Part shown: piece after piece, positions 11,262-19,360 of the stretch
Layout of the letters: each line of letters starts with the position of its first letter
How positions within the stretch are numbered: the stretch's first letter is position 1
Source of the DNA: Arthrobacter sp. Marseille-P9274
Lineage (GTDB): Bacteria; Actinomycetota; Actinomycetes; Actinomycetales; Micrococcaceae
DNA length: 64,000 nt
Direction: 5' to 3'
Assembly: GCF_946892675.1 (NCBI RefSeq)
Contig: NZ_CAMPOV010000001.1
Coordinates: 2,206,033-2,270,032 of the forward strand
Notes under the pieces: generated by a model
Seen by the model: the letters and a program-made list of their open reading frames with translations, nothing else
Database searches by the model: none
What the model was told of the DNA's origin: nothing
Program-made: the position numbers and the translations under genes

Positions 11262-11798
11262 TCCGCCTCCTCAGTAGCTAGTCAATTCCCGGGCGGAATA
11301 CGGGCGCCGGGTGGATCGTCGCGTTTCGGTGTCCCTCCAGCGCCGAGCTTTGGCGGCCACGTCAGAAGTGACCCGGGTTACAGTATGTGGTTTACAGGTT
11401 CCTTGCAATTTCGGACCGGCGGTGCGCCGGGAGGGGGATCCGTCCCGGTGAAGCGCGGCTCCGGCCTGCCGGCCGCCTGCGGGAAGGCACGGGGAATAAC
11501 GATTCACTGGGAAGGGCGGCATACTGCCCGGATGCGGATCTCGACATGGCTGCCCCTAGGCCCGCGGCACCACGAAGGGCGCTGTGCGGACGGCTGCCGT
11601 CCGTTGACGCTCGAAGGAATACATCCTGACCAGCCCTTCGCCAGAGGCCGGAGGCGCTGGGCAGTGCCTCCGGGATTCAGTGTATCTCCGGCCTCCCGCT
11701 TCCGCAGCTAACCCAATTGGGCGAGACCCTATTGCAATACCGGGCCCCCAATTCGCGTCGGAGCATTCGGGCTTCCGGCTCCTCCCTACCGGTCCCGC
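11262..11798. other. 537-bp intergenic region between the two peptide ABC operons
   Basis: No convincing gene was seen; short open frames here lack start signals and family resemblance. The right part holds nested inverted repeats: GAGGCCGGAG at 11644-11653 pairs with 11686-11695, and CCGGAGGC at 11648-11655 pairs with 11666-11673. They lie about 100 nt past the stop of the second ATPase gene (11799) and may be its 3' end. The left part must carry the promoter of the binding-protein gene. A weak minus-strand candidate is TTGCAA near 11403-11408 with TACTGT 17 nt downstream. A small palindrome CCCAATTGGG lies near 11712. Confidence 0.6.
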
Positions 11799-13628
11799 TC
11801 AGCTCCCCGACCCGAGCAGCTGTTCCCTGAGCTCCCTGCGCTCGCGCTGCAGGACGGGGTCGGGCAGCGGAACCGCCGCCAGCAGCCGCTGCGTGTAGGC
11901 CTCCTGGGGATTGCGCAGGATCTCGTCGCGGGTTCCCTGCTCGACAATGTTGCCGTGCCGCATAACGCAGATCCGGTCCGCGAGCACGTCGATGACCGCC
12001 AGATCGTGGGTGACGAACAGGCAGGCGAAGCCCAGTTCCCGCTGCAGATCGCGGAACAGCTCCAGCACCTTGGCCTGCACGGAAACGTCCAGCGCCGAGG
12101 TCGGCTCGTCCGCGACCATCAGCTTGGGCTGCAGCGCCAATGCCCGGGCGATGCCGACACGCTGCTTCTGGCCACCGGAGAGCTCGTGCGGATACCGGTT
12201 CCGGTAGGCCCGCGGCAGCTCCACCTGATCCAGCAGGACCTCGATCTTCTTCTGCAGCGCTTCGCCCTTCGCCACTCCGGCAAGGTACATCGGCTCTCCG
12301 ATGCTCTCGCCGATCGGCAACCGCGGATTCAGAGACGACGACGGGTCCTGGAACACCATGCCCACGTTCCTGCGCAGCGACTGCAATTGCTTGCGGCTGG
12401 CCCCCGCAATCTCCTGGCCTGCCACCTTGAGCGAGCCTTCGGCCACCGGCAGCAGGCCCACGGCGGCCCGGCCGATTGTGGTCTTGCCCGAACCCGACTC
12501 GCCCACCAGTCCGACCACCTGGCCCGGGTAGATCACCAGGTCGGCTCCCTCCACTGCCCTAAAGGCCGGAACCCTGCCTTGCTTCGGGTAATCGATAGCA
12601 CCACCGGCCAACTCCAGCACCGGGTCACCGTGGACCGCTTCCTCCGCGGCGCGGGCCAGGGCGGCCTCGTTCTCTTCCTCGCGGCGCTTCATCTCGTCGT
12701 CGTCGACGATGTCCAAGGTGACGCCCGTTGCCGAGGCAAGGGCCGCAGTGACGTCCACCTCCGCTTCGCCGCGCTCATGGCTGGCGCCCAGCCTCGGCAC
12801 GGACGCCAGCAGCTGCCGGGTGTATTCGTGCCGCGGATTGCTGAAGATCTCCTCGGCCGTACCCGTTTCGACGATCCGGCCGTTCCGCATCACCGCGATT
12901 TTATCCGCCAGGTCGGCGACCACGCCCATGTCATGGGTGATGAGGACGATGGCGCTGTCCAGCTTGTTCCTCAGGCTGCGCATGAGGCCCAGGATTTCCG
13001 CCTGGACAGTAACGTCCAGTGCCGTGGTGGGTTCGTCAGCGATCAGCAGCTTGGGGTCGCAGGACAATGACTGCGCGATCATGGCCCGCTGGCGCTGTCC
13101 GCCGGAGAGCTGGTGCGGGTAGGACTTGAACGCCTTGGCGGGGTCCGGCAGTTCCACCAATTCCAGTAGCCGGAGGGCACGCTCGCGCGCTTCCTCCGGA
13201 GAAATGGCATTGTGCAGGCGGAGCGTCTCGACGATCTGGAAACCGATTGTGTACACGGGGTTCATCGCCGTCATCGGTTCCTGGAAAATGACGGCGACGT
13301 CGTTGCCACGGAGCCGGCGCAGCTTTGCCGGGCCGAGGCCCAGGATCTCCTGGCCGTTGAGTTTCACGCTTCCGCTCACGCGGCTGTTGGGCGGCAGGAG
13401 CCCCAGCAGGGCCATGGAACTGGCGCTCTTGCCCGAACCGGACTCCCCCACCAGCGCCAGCACCTCGCCGGCACGCACCTCATAGTTCAGGTCGATGGCC
13501 GCCGGGACCCATTCCTTGTCCACGCCGAAATCCACGCTGAGGTCGGTGACCTGCAGGACGGGCCTGCCGGGTTCGCCGGCAACATCCTCGGTCGGGGCGG
13601 GGATGACCGGATCGATCATTTCAGTCAT
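11799..13628 (-). CDS. Second peptide ABC importer, fused double ATPase
   Basis: A 609-residue fusion of two peptide-type ABC ATPases. Domain 1 has Walker A GESGSGKS (61-68), signature LSGGQRQR and LLIADEPTTALD. Domain 2 has GESGSGKT near 375, LSGGQKQR and MVADEPTSALD. An acidic linker (EMKRREEENEAALARAAEEA) joins them. The C-terminus carries the NPQEAYTQRLL extension. Unlike the first system, this gene is cut off from its permease genes by a plus-strand gene (13717-14337), so it needs its own promoter in the 88-bp gap before that gene. AGAAGGACG serves as a Shine-Dalgarno sequence. Confidence 0.92.
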   Translation of the reverse strand: MTEMIDPVIPAPTEDVAGEPGRPVLQVTDLSVDFGVDKEWVPAAIDLNYEVRAGEVLALVGESGSGKSASSMALLGLLPPNSRVSGSVKLNGQEILGLGPAKLRRLRGNDVAVIFQEPMTAMNPVYTIGFQIVETLRLHNAISPEEARERALRLLELVELPDPAKAFKSYPHQLSGGQRQRAMIAQSLSCDPKLLIADEPTTALDVTVQAEILGLMRSLRNKLDSAIVLITHDMGVVADLADKIAVMRNGRIVETGTAEEIFSNPRHEYTRQLLASVPRLGASHERGEAEVDVTAALASATGVTLDIVDDDEMKRREEENEAALARAAEEAVHGDPVLELAGGAIDYPKQGRVPAFRAVEGADLVIYPGQVVGLVGESGSGKTTIGRAAVGLLPVAEGSLKVAGQEIAGASRKQLQSLRRNVGMVFQDPSSSLNPRLPIGESIGEPMYLAGVAKGEALQKKIEVLLDQVELPRAYRNRYPHELSGGQKQRVGIARALALQPKLMVADEPTSALDVSVQAKVLELFRDLQRELGFACLFVTHDLAVIDVLADRICVMRHGNIVEQGTRDEILRNPQEAYTQRLLAAVPLPDPVLQRERRELREQLLGSGS

Positions 13629-13716
13629 GGTGCTTCGTCCTTCTAACGTTTTTCGGGAGTCCGACGGCGGCTGGTCCCGTTAGTGCCCTGGTGCCGGCAA
13701 CTGCAAGGATGGAGCC

Positions 13717-14337
13717 ATGCCCGCCCGCAACACCGGACCCGTTGTCCTCCGAGCCAGAAGCGCCCCCTGGCTGACCGGCATCGTATGGCTGATCGCGGCC
13801 GTCAGCGCGGGGTCCGCCCTGCTGACCCACGGCGGCACCGGCCTCCTGCAATCCTGGCCGCTCATGGCGGCGGCCTATGTGGCGTGGTGGCTGGCCTGGT
13901 TTCCCGCCGTCGTTATTTCCGACGACGGCGTCAGGCTTCGGAATCCGATCCGCACCATCGATGTGCCGTGGCACGCCCTCGTCACCGTCGATACCAAGTA
14001 CGCCTTGACCCTCGTGACAGCCTCGGGCCGCTATAGCGCCTGGTCCGCTCCGGCCCCCGGCCTGTTCGCGGTCCAGCGCGCGCAGCCAGACCACATACGG
14101 GGACTGCCCGAGACCACCTACGGCCCCGCCGGCTCGGTGAGGCCCGGAGACCTGGCCACTTCTGATTCCGGCACGGCCGCCTACCACGTCCGGCAGCGCT
14201 GGTCCGCGTTGCTCGCGTCCGGCGCCGTGGAACCGGGCATGGCCGAGGCCTCCCGGGCGCGCGTCAGCGTCAACTGGACAGTGCTCGCCGTGGGCGCCGC
14301 GCTGGTAGCCGCGGCCGTGTTGGCGATCGCGGCGTGA
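13717..14337 (+). CDS. PH-like domain membrane protein, function unknown
   Basis: A 206-residue protein with two N-terminal hydrophobic segments (about 18-38 and 45-65). A bacterial PH-like stretch follows (VISDDGVRLRNPIRTIDVPWHALVTVDTKY-type, about 66-110), and a C-terminal helix ends in VLAIAA. This resembles the bPH2/DUF2581-like membrane-anchored PH proteins of actinobacteria. AAGGATGGAG precedes the ATG. It lies on the strand opposite to the peptide transporter genes and separates their permease and ATPase genes. A role in transport is not shown. The family call is moderate; function is unknown. Confidence 0.7.
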   Translation: MPARNTGPVVLRARSAPWLTGIVWLIAAVSAGSALLTHGGTGLLQSWPLMAAAYVAWWLAWFPAVVISDDGVRLRNPIRTIDVPWHALVTVDTKYALTLVTASGRYSAWSAPAPGLFAVQRAQPDHIRGLPETTYGPAGSVRPGDLATSDSGTAAYHVRQRWSALLASGAVEPGMAEASRARVSVNWTVLAVGAALVAAAVLAIAA

Positions 14338-14371
14338 CCGTCCCGGCTTCGGCGCCGCGGGGAGCGTCATT

Positions 14372-15400
14372 TCACAGCTCCTTCGCCGGCCCCGCGGGGC
14401 CCGGCCGGCGGGCCACGACATCCCGTGCCCGCTTCGCGCTGAACTTCTTCTGGCGGGGATCGAACGCGTCACGCAGGCCATCTCCGATGAAGTTGATGCA
14501 AAGGCAGATGGCGACGATGAACATGCCCGGCCACCAGAACAGCCAGGGACGGGTCGAAAAGGCCTCCTGGTTCTGGCTAATCAGCAGGCCGAGCGACACA
14601 TCAGGCGCCTTGACGCCCATGCCGACGTAGGACAAGGAGGTCTCCAGCAGGATCGCCGAGGACATGCTGAGCGTCACGAAGACGATGATCACTCCGACAG
14701 CGTTGGGCAGGATGTGCCGGAAGATGATCCGGGTACTGGAGGCACCGGCTATGCGCGCCGCATCGACGAATTCCCGCTCGCGCAGGGAGAGGAACTCGGC
14801 GCGCACCAGCCGGGCCAGTCCCGTCCATACGACCAGCCCCACCATCAGTCCGAGGGCCAGGGGCTGCAGGTTGGACGCCACCACCCGGCTGGCCATCTGG
14901 CCCAGGACCGCTGCGAGGATGATCAGCGGGATGACGATCACGACGTCGGTCAGGCGCATCAGGACAGTGTCGACCCAGCCGCGGAAATAGCCGGCCGACG
15001 CCCCGATGACCACGCCGAACGCGCCGCCGACGATGCCAATGATGAACATGACGAGGACCGAGATCTGCACGCCCCGCATGGTCTGCGCGAACGTGTCCCG
15101 GCCCAGCCGGTCCTGCCCGAACGGGTGCTCGCCGAAGTTGAACGGAAACAACTGCAGCGTCGGACGCCCGCCATTGATCAGGTCATTGACTTCGTTGTGG
15201 GTGTACTTCCACCATCCAGGGATGCCCATGAATCCGCCGGCGGAGAACGCCAGAACCAGGATCAGGACGAAGATGACCAGGCTCGCGATCGCCGCAGCGT
15301 TTCCGATGAACCTCTTCCGGACGATCTGGCCCTGGCTTAAGCCCTGCTTTTCCGGGCCGGCACCTTGTATTTCCGGTGCCGAAGTTGTCGTCGTGGTCAT
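14372..15400 (-). CDS. Second peptide ABC importer permease (DppC type)
   Basis: A 342-residue permease. A Thr-rich start leads to the first helix (AAAIASLVIFVLILVLAFSAGGF) and a periplasmic loop with the HPFGQDRLGRDTFAQTMRG block that defines DppC/OppC proteins. Five more helices and the coupling loop (AARIAGASSTRIIFRHILPNAVG region) follow. The C-terminus has a basic tail (KKFSAKRARDVVARRPG). Its ATG overlaps the upstream permease stop by 4 nt. The downstream gene is the convergent PH-like gene, 34 nt away. Confidence 0.92.
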   Translation of the reverse strand: MTTTTTSAPEIQGAGPEKQGLSQGQIVRKRFIGNAAAIASLVIFVLILVLAFSAGGFMGIPGWWKYTHNEVNDLINGGRPTLQLFPFNFGEHPFGQDRLGRDTFAQTMRGVQISVLVMFIIGIVGGAFGVVIGASAGYFRGWVDTVLMRLTDVVIVIPLIILAAVLGQMASRVVASNLQPLALGLMVGLVVWTGLARLVRAEFLSLREREFVDAARIAGASSTRIIFRHILPNAVGVIIVFVTLSMSSAILLETSLSYVGMGVKAPDVSLGLLISQNQEAFSTRPWLFWWPGMFIVAICLCINFIGDGLRDAFDPRQKKFSAKRARDVVARRPGPAGPAKEL

Positions 15401-16938
15401 ACCTTAACCCTCACTCGCGGGTCCAGCGCGGAGTAGAGCAGGTCCGCGATCAAATTGAAGACGAGAGCCATGATGCCGGTCACGAGGAAGACACCCATGA
15501 CGGGATTCGGGTCCACGCGCAGCAGGGCCTCGATGAAGAGCTGCCCCATGCCGGCGAAAGCGAAGACGCGTTCGGTAATGACCGCGCCGCCGATCAGGCC
15601 GCCGATGTCGAAGGCCACGATCGTGGCAATGGGGATCAGCGCGTTCCGGAACGCATGGCGCATGACGACGGTCCGCTCCCCCAGGCCTTTGGCCCGCGCC
15701 GTCCGGATGTAGTCCATGTTCATGATTTCCAGCATCGACGAGCGTGCATACCGGCTGTAAGAGGCCAGCGAAATCAGCAGCAGGGCGATGGTCGGCAACA
15801 GCAGGTGCGTGAACGTGTCCAGCCCCTGCACCCAGTAGTCGCCCTGCAAATTGGGCGTTTCGGAGCCGATCGTGGCGATCGGGCGGCCGTTGATCCGTGA
15901 GTTGTCGAAGTAGGCCGGCCAGGCCTGCATGTAACGGTCCAGCAGGACCATCCCGGCAACCAGGACCGCCGTCATGACGGCGGCATTTATATTCTGCCGG
16001 CGGTCGTAGCCGCCCATCAGGTAGCCGATACCGATCCCCACCAGGACGGTGGCAATGGCCAGGAGCGCGATCATCAGCGTAGTGGCCTGCGCCAGGAGCG
16101 GCTGGAGCGGGAAGTACAAGACCAGCCCGACTGCCACCGCGGCCAGCGCGGAGTAGAGCGCCCTGCGGTTTTTCAGCCCCGCCGCGAGGGTTGTCGCGCC
16201 GAAGGCAATGGCGACGCCGGCGATCAGGATCACCGCGAGGCCGAGCCCTGGTGTGCTGAACCAGCGTGTCACGGACAATGCCCACAGGATGCCCGCAGCC
16301 AGGACGAATCCCGTGACCGCGGCCAGGAGCCGGCGTTTGACGCTGCCGCGCGCGCAGATATACCACAACAGCCCGCTGACCAAAGAGATCACGGCGATGG
16401 TGGCCGGCGGTATGTGGGGCTCGCGCAGGAAGTTGTTGAAGCCGATCGCCGCGTATTCCTTCAGGAGGACCGCGACCCAGAACACGGGCAGGGAGAAGAA
16501 GAGGAACGCCATGAAGGTCACCCCGTAATCCAGGGTGCTGTACTGCCGCAGTGCTGTCACGATGCCGAGGCACACCCCGATGACGACCGCCAGGATGGCT
16601 GCACCGGTCACCAGCAGGATGGTCATCCCCATCGCGCGGCCCAGTGCTTCGGTGACGGGCTGCCCGTTGATGGCGAAACCCAGGTCGCAGCGGCCCACGA
16701 AGGGCACCAGGCACTGGGCGGCTCCGCCGAGCCAGTGGAAATAGCGGAGAGGGGCAGGGACGTCCAGGTTCAGCAACTCGACGCGCTGCTGGATCAGTTG
16801 TTCTTTGTTCGGCTGGTTGCTTTCCCGTAGGTCGGCAAGTGGGTCACCCGACAGGGCCGTCAGCTGATACACCAGGAACGAAGCGCCTAGGAGAATAAGC
16901 ACGGCCGTGAAGAGCCGCCGCACGATGTAGGTCACCAT
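15397..16938 (-). CDS. Second peptide ABC importer permease (DppB type) with a ~200-residue membrane insertion
   Basis: A 513-residue DppB-type permease; the family is usually about 310-340 residues. The normal N-terminus (MVTYIVRRLFTAVLILLGAS) and the normal C-terminal half (SSMLEIMNMDYIRTARAKGL, then RNALIPIATIVAFDIGG) are intact. Between about residues 165 and 375 an extra hydrophobic stretch carries roughly six further helices (181-196, 203-222, 231-252, 262-280, 285-306, 317-336). Its SALDPRVRVKV end is typical. An even number of added helices would keep the topology. The reading frame is clean, so this is an in-frame insertion and not a fusion artefact. Confidence 0.9.
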   Translation of the reverse strand: MVTYIVRRLFTAVLILLGASFLVYQLTALSGDPLADLRESNQPNKEQLIQQRVELLNLDVPAPLRYFHWLGGAAQCLVPFVGRCDLGFAINGQPVTEALGRAMGMTILLVTGAAILAVVIGVCLGIVTALRQYSTLDYGVTFMAFLFFSLPVFWVAVLLKEYAAIGFNNFLREPHIPPATIAVISLVSGLLWYICARGSVKRRLLAAVTGFVLAAGILWALSVTRWFSTPGLGLAVILIAGVAIAFGATTLAAGLKNRRALYSALAAVAVGLVLYFPLQPLLAQATTLMIALLAIATVLVGIGIGYLMGGYDRRQNINAAVMTAVLVAGMVLLDRYMQAWPAYFDNSRINGRPIATIGSETPNLQGDYWVQGLDTFTHLLLPTIALLLISLASYSRYARSSMLEIMNMDYIRTARAKGLGERTVVMRHAFRNALIPIATIVAFDIGGLIGGAVITERVFAFAGMGQLFIEALLRVDPNPVMGVFLVTGIMALVFNLIADLLYSALDPRVRVKV

Positions 16939-16977
16939 GGTGTCGAAAGACCTCGATTTTCACTTCTGGAGAATGCC

Positions 16978-17016
16978 AAGGCGCCGGGACCGTCCTGCTC
17001 GTGGTCCCGGCGCCTT
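16978..17016 (-). terminator. Perfect 14-bp hairpin between binding-protein and permease genes
   Basis: Arms 16978-16991 and 17003-17016 (AAGGCGCCGGGACC and its complement), loop of 11. It follows the binding-protein stop (17048) on the minus strand and has only a short T/C run after it. Its position equals that of the hairpin in the first peptide operon, suggesting a shared way to make more binding protein than permease. Confidence 0.65.
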
Positions 17017-17047
17017 CGCTTAGTTCGCTAACAGAACGCCAGGGGTA

Positions 17048-18847
17048 CTACTCGCCCTTGACCTTCCAATCCCAGAAGTTCCAGAACACGCCGGTCTGGT
17101 TCGGCTGGTAGACGACGCCTTCGACCCGGTCGCTGTTGTAAGCGTCCAGTCCGACCGCCTGGAACAGCGGCAGTCCGTAGAAGGAGTCCCACACGATTTT
17201 GTCGATCTGGGTGATCAGCTTGTCCTGTTCGGCCGGTTCGATGGTGACCATCAGCTCGTCCATCAGCGCGTCGGCCTTCGGGTCGGAGAATCCGTTGTAG
17301 TTGGAGCCGCTTCCCGTCCGGAAGATCTGCGGCACGCCGGAGACGCCCACGCCCGAGTTGATCCAGCCGAAGATGGAGGCGTCGTAACCGCCCTTGCCAA
17401 GCGCAGCACCCCAGTCGGAGGCACCCAGACCGCCGTCGACGACCTTGAACCCGGCCTTCTCCGCAGACTCCTGGATCAGGGAGAACGCGTCGGCACGGTT
17501 CGGGTTGTCCTTGTTGTACATGATCCGGACCTCAGGAGTCTTGCCCGCCAGGAGCTTCTTGGCGCCGTCGATATCCGGTTCGGCGTAGGCCGAGGAGCCG
17601 TTGCCTTCCGCCGAGGGAGTGTACGCCTCCTGCGCGGGAACGAAGAACTGCGAGTTGAGCGGCGCGGCGTCCTCCTTGATCGGCTTGACGATGCGGTCAA
17701 CGATGGCCTGCCTGGGCACGGCCTTCATGAACGCCTCGCGGACGTCCGCATCCGCGAAGACGCCGCTGTAGTTGAGGTCGAGGTGGTCATAGGACAGCTG
17801 GTCATCGATATGGACCGTCACGCCGTCGATGGCATTGAGCAGTTCGACAGTATCCGCCGACGGCTGCGGGGCGATGATGTCCACTTCGCCGTTCTTGAGC
17901 GCCTGTACCTGGTCGGGTGCGGCACCGATGAACCGGATCGTCACCTCGTCGATGCTCGGCTTCTGGCCCCAGTTGTAGGAATCATTGCGAACCAGCGTGA
18001 TTGACTGGTCCGGCGTAACGCTGTCCACGATGAAGGGACCGCTGGAGAGGTAAAGCGAGGTGTCCCCCGGCAGCGACTTGCTGTCAAAGCCGGTATTCCA
18101 GAAATCTCCCACGGCCTTGAGCTCGGCATTGGGCTTGGCCGGCTTCTCCGCGTCCCCGCGCTCCAGGCCGTTGATCAGATCGATCAAAGCCTGCTCGTCG
18201 GCAAGGCCTGCCTTCTCGGCAACAACATGCGCCGGCATGCCGATGCCTCCGTCCTGGAGACCTCCGAAGGCGATTTCCCAGTCGGCAAAGGGCTTGGAGT
18301 AGGTCAGGGTGATCGAGCGGCCGTCGTCACCGATCTCGGGAATCCCGGTCAGCCCAAGGCCGCTGGTGTCGCCCGCGTAGTCGAAGTAGTTAGTGCCCGA
18401 GGTGACTTCGCCTTCCTCGTTGCTCTTGGCATCGTTGGCATAGCCGGATTCGGCTACCCAATTCAGCAGCAGGTCTCCAGCGTCGACCGGTTCCCCGTCC
18501 GACCAGGTGACGCCCTCCTTGACCGTGTACTTCACGACCAGCGGGTCGTCGGAGACCTTTTCGTAGGTACCGAATTCTTCGTTCCGGACGACGTTGAGCT
18601 CATTGTCGATGTGGTAGAAGCCGCCCCGTGTCATGTAGGCGACCTTGCCGTTGACGTCGACGTTGCCAGCAGCGGTGTCGGAGTTGAACGAACTGAACGC
18701 GTTGACTTCCGCAACGCTGATGGTTCCGCCGGTCGCGCTGGCTTCCCCCGTAGATTCGGCGCCGCCGCCTGCCGATGCGCAGGCGCTCAGTGCCAGAGCC
18801 GCGACTGCTGCAACTCCGATTGCCTTGGAATAACGTCCGAAACGCAT
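17048..18847 (-). CDS. Second peptide ABC importer substrate-binding lipoprotein
   Basis: A 599-residue family 5 solute-binding protein. The start is the ATG at 18847 (MRFGRYSKAIG), preceded by GGAGGCGGA. Upstream in-frame codons to 19036 are not used, because the lipoprotein signal begins here. Signal residues 1-20 are followed by LSAC with Cys23, then ASAGGG. Family 5 blocks include FYHIDNELNVV near 75, VVKYTVKEGVTWSDGEPVDAGD near 95-116 and FYGLPLFQAVGLDAY near 560. The first six residues resemble those of the first binding protein (MRFARTSR versus MRFGRYSK), suggesting the two systems are paralogous. The substrate is not known. Confidence 0.92.
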   Translation of the reverse strand: MRFGRYSKAIGVAAVAALALSACASAGGGAESTGEASATGGTISVAEVNAFSSFNSDTAAGNVDVNGKVAYMTRGGFYHIDNELNVVRNEEFGTYEKVSDDPLVVKYTVKEGVTWSDGEPVDAGDLLLNWVAESGYANDAKSNEEGEVTSGTNYFDYAGDTSGLGLTGIPEIGDDGRSITLTYSKPFADWEIAFGGLQDGGIGMPAHVVAEKAGLADEQALIDLINGLERGDAEKPAKPNAELKAVGDFWNTGFDSKSLPGDTSLYLSSGPFIVDSVTPDQSITLVRNDSYNWGQKPSIDEVTIRFIGAAPDQVQALKNGEVDIIAPQPSADTVELLNAIDGVTVHIDDQLSYDHLDLNYSGVFADADVREAFMKAVPRQAIVDRIVKPIKEDAAPLNSQFFVPAQEAYTPSAEGNGSSAYAEPDIDGAKKLLAGKTPEVRIMYNKDNPNRADAFSLIQESAEKAGFKVVDGGLGASDWGAALGKGGYDASIFGWINSGVGVSGVPQIFRTGSGSNYNGFSDPKADALMDELMVTIEPAEQDKLITQIDKIVWDSFYGLPLFQAVGLDAYNSDRVEGVVYQPNQTGVFWNFWDWKVKGE

Positions 18848-18899
18848 TCCGCCTCCTTGTATCTCATGATGAAGATGCCTCTGCGAGGTCACCGGAGAA

Positions 18900-18950
18900 G
18901 GGCCACTGGCGTGGTTGAAACGATTGAGACCCCCTCCACGCCAGTGGCCC
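18900..18950 (-). promoter_or_regulatory. Perfect 15-bp inverted repeat in the binding-protein leader
   Basis: Arms 18900-18914 and 18936-18950 (GGGCCACTGGCGTGG and its complement) with a 21-nt spacer, 53 nt before the ATG. It could be an mRNA stem-loop in the 5' leader or an operator; the sequence alone does not decide. Confidence 0.5.
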
Positions 18951-19120
18951 GCCTCACATGGATAAGAGAGTAGACCGAGGCCGCAGAATTGGGTATAAAA
19001 ATTTTGCTTCACAACCGACTTGTTATCGAGATGCAACCAAGACGACGGACCGCGTCACGGTCTCAAACATGTACTTCACAAAGCGTCGCACCCCGGAAAC
19101 CTCCGCGAAATACGCGGGAA

Positions 19121-19167
19121 ATGCCGCAGGCGTCCGAGGCCCGCAGGTCCTTGGACGCCTGCGGCAT
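19121..19167 (-). terminator. 15-bp hairpin downstream of selB
   Basis: Arms 19121-19135 and 19153-19167 (ATGCCGCAGGCGTCC and its complement), loop of 17, followed on the minus strand by TTTCCC. It is the first strong stem-loop after the selB stop (19361), so it probably ends the selC-selA-selB transcript. The 194-nt distance from the stop is long for this. Confidence 0.5.
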
Positions 19168-19360
19168 CAGGAGTCAGTTATTGACACCTAACTGGAAGAG
19201 CGTGCGGAGCGCGGAGGACGCGGCCTGTTGGGCATTGGATCGGAACTCAACTGCGTTCCGTAGCGCAGATGCATCGCCACCGTGCCCGTTGCCCGGCGAA
19301 CGACAGGATCGCAGTTCCCGCTCCGGCGCCGTGACCACCATCCGGCGTCGCGTCCCAATC

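Larger units (their letters stand above)
18848..19360. other. 513-bp intergenic region: binding-protein leader and selB 3' end
   Basis: No gene is supported. From left to right it holds the Shine-Dalgarno sequence of the binding-protein gene, a perfect 15-bp inverted repeat (18900-18950), an AT-rich patch (about 18990-19015) that is the most likely promoter core, and the octamer TTGTGAAG twice on the minus strand (about 19009-19016 and 19071-19078). A strong hairpin (19121-19167) and about 190 bp without features before the selB stop complete the region. Confidence 0.6.

Noticed and set aside
11387-11629. Small plus-strand ORF of 80 codons in the intergenic gap
   Set aside because: No Shine-Dalgarno sequence or -10 box at the right distance, Arg-rich translation and no recognisable motif.
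18848-19036. 63-residue N-terminal extension of the second binding protein
   Set aside because: The lipoprotein signal starts at 18847 with a good Shine-Dalgarno sequence; the extension contains the inverted repeat and AT-rich promoter region.
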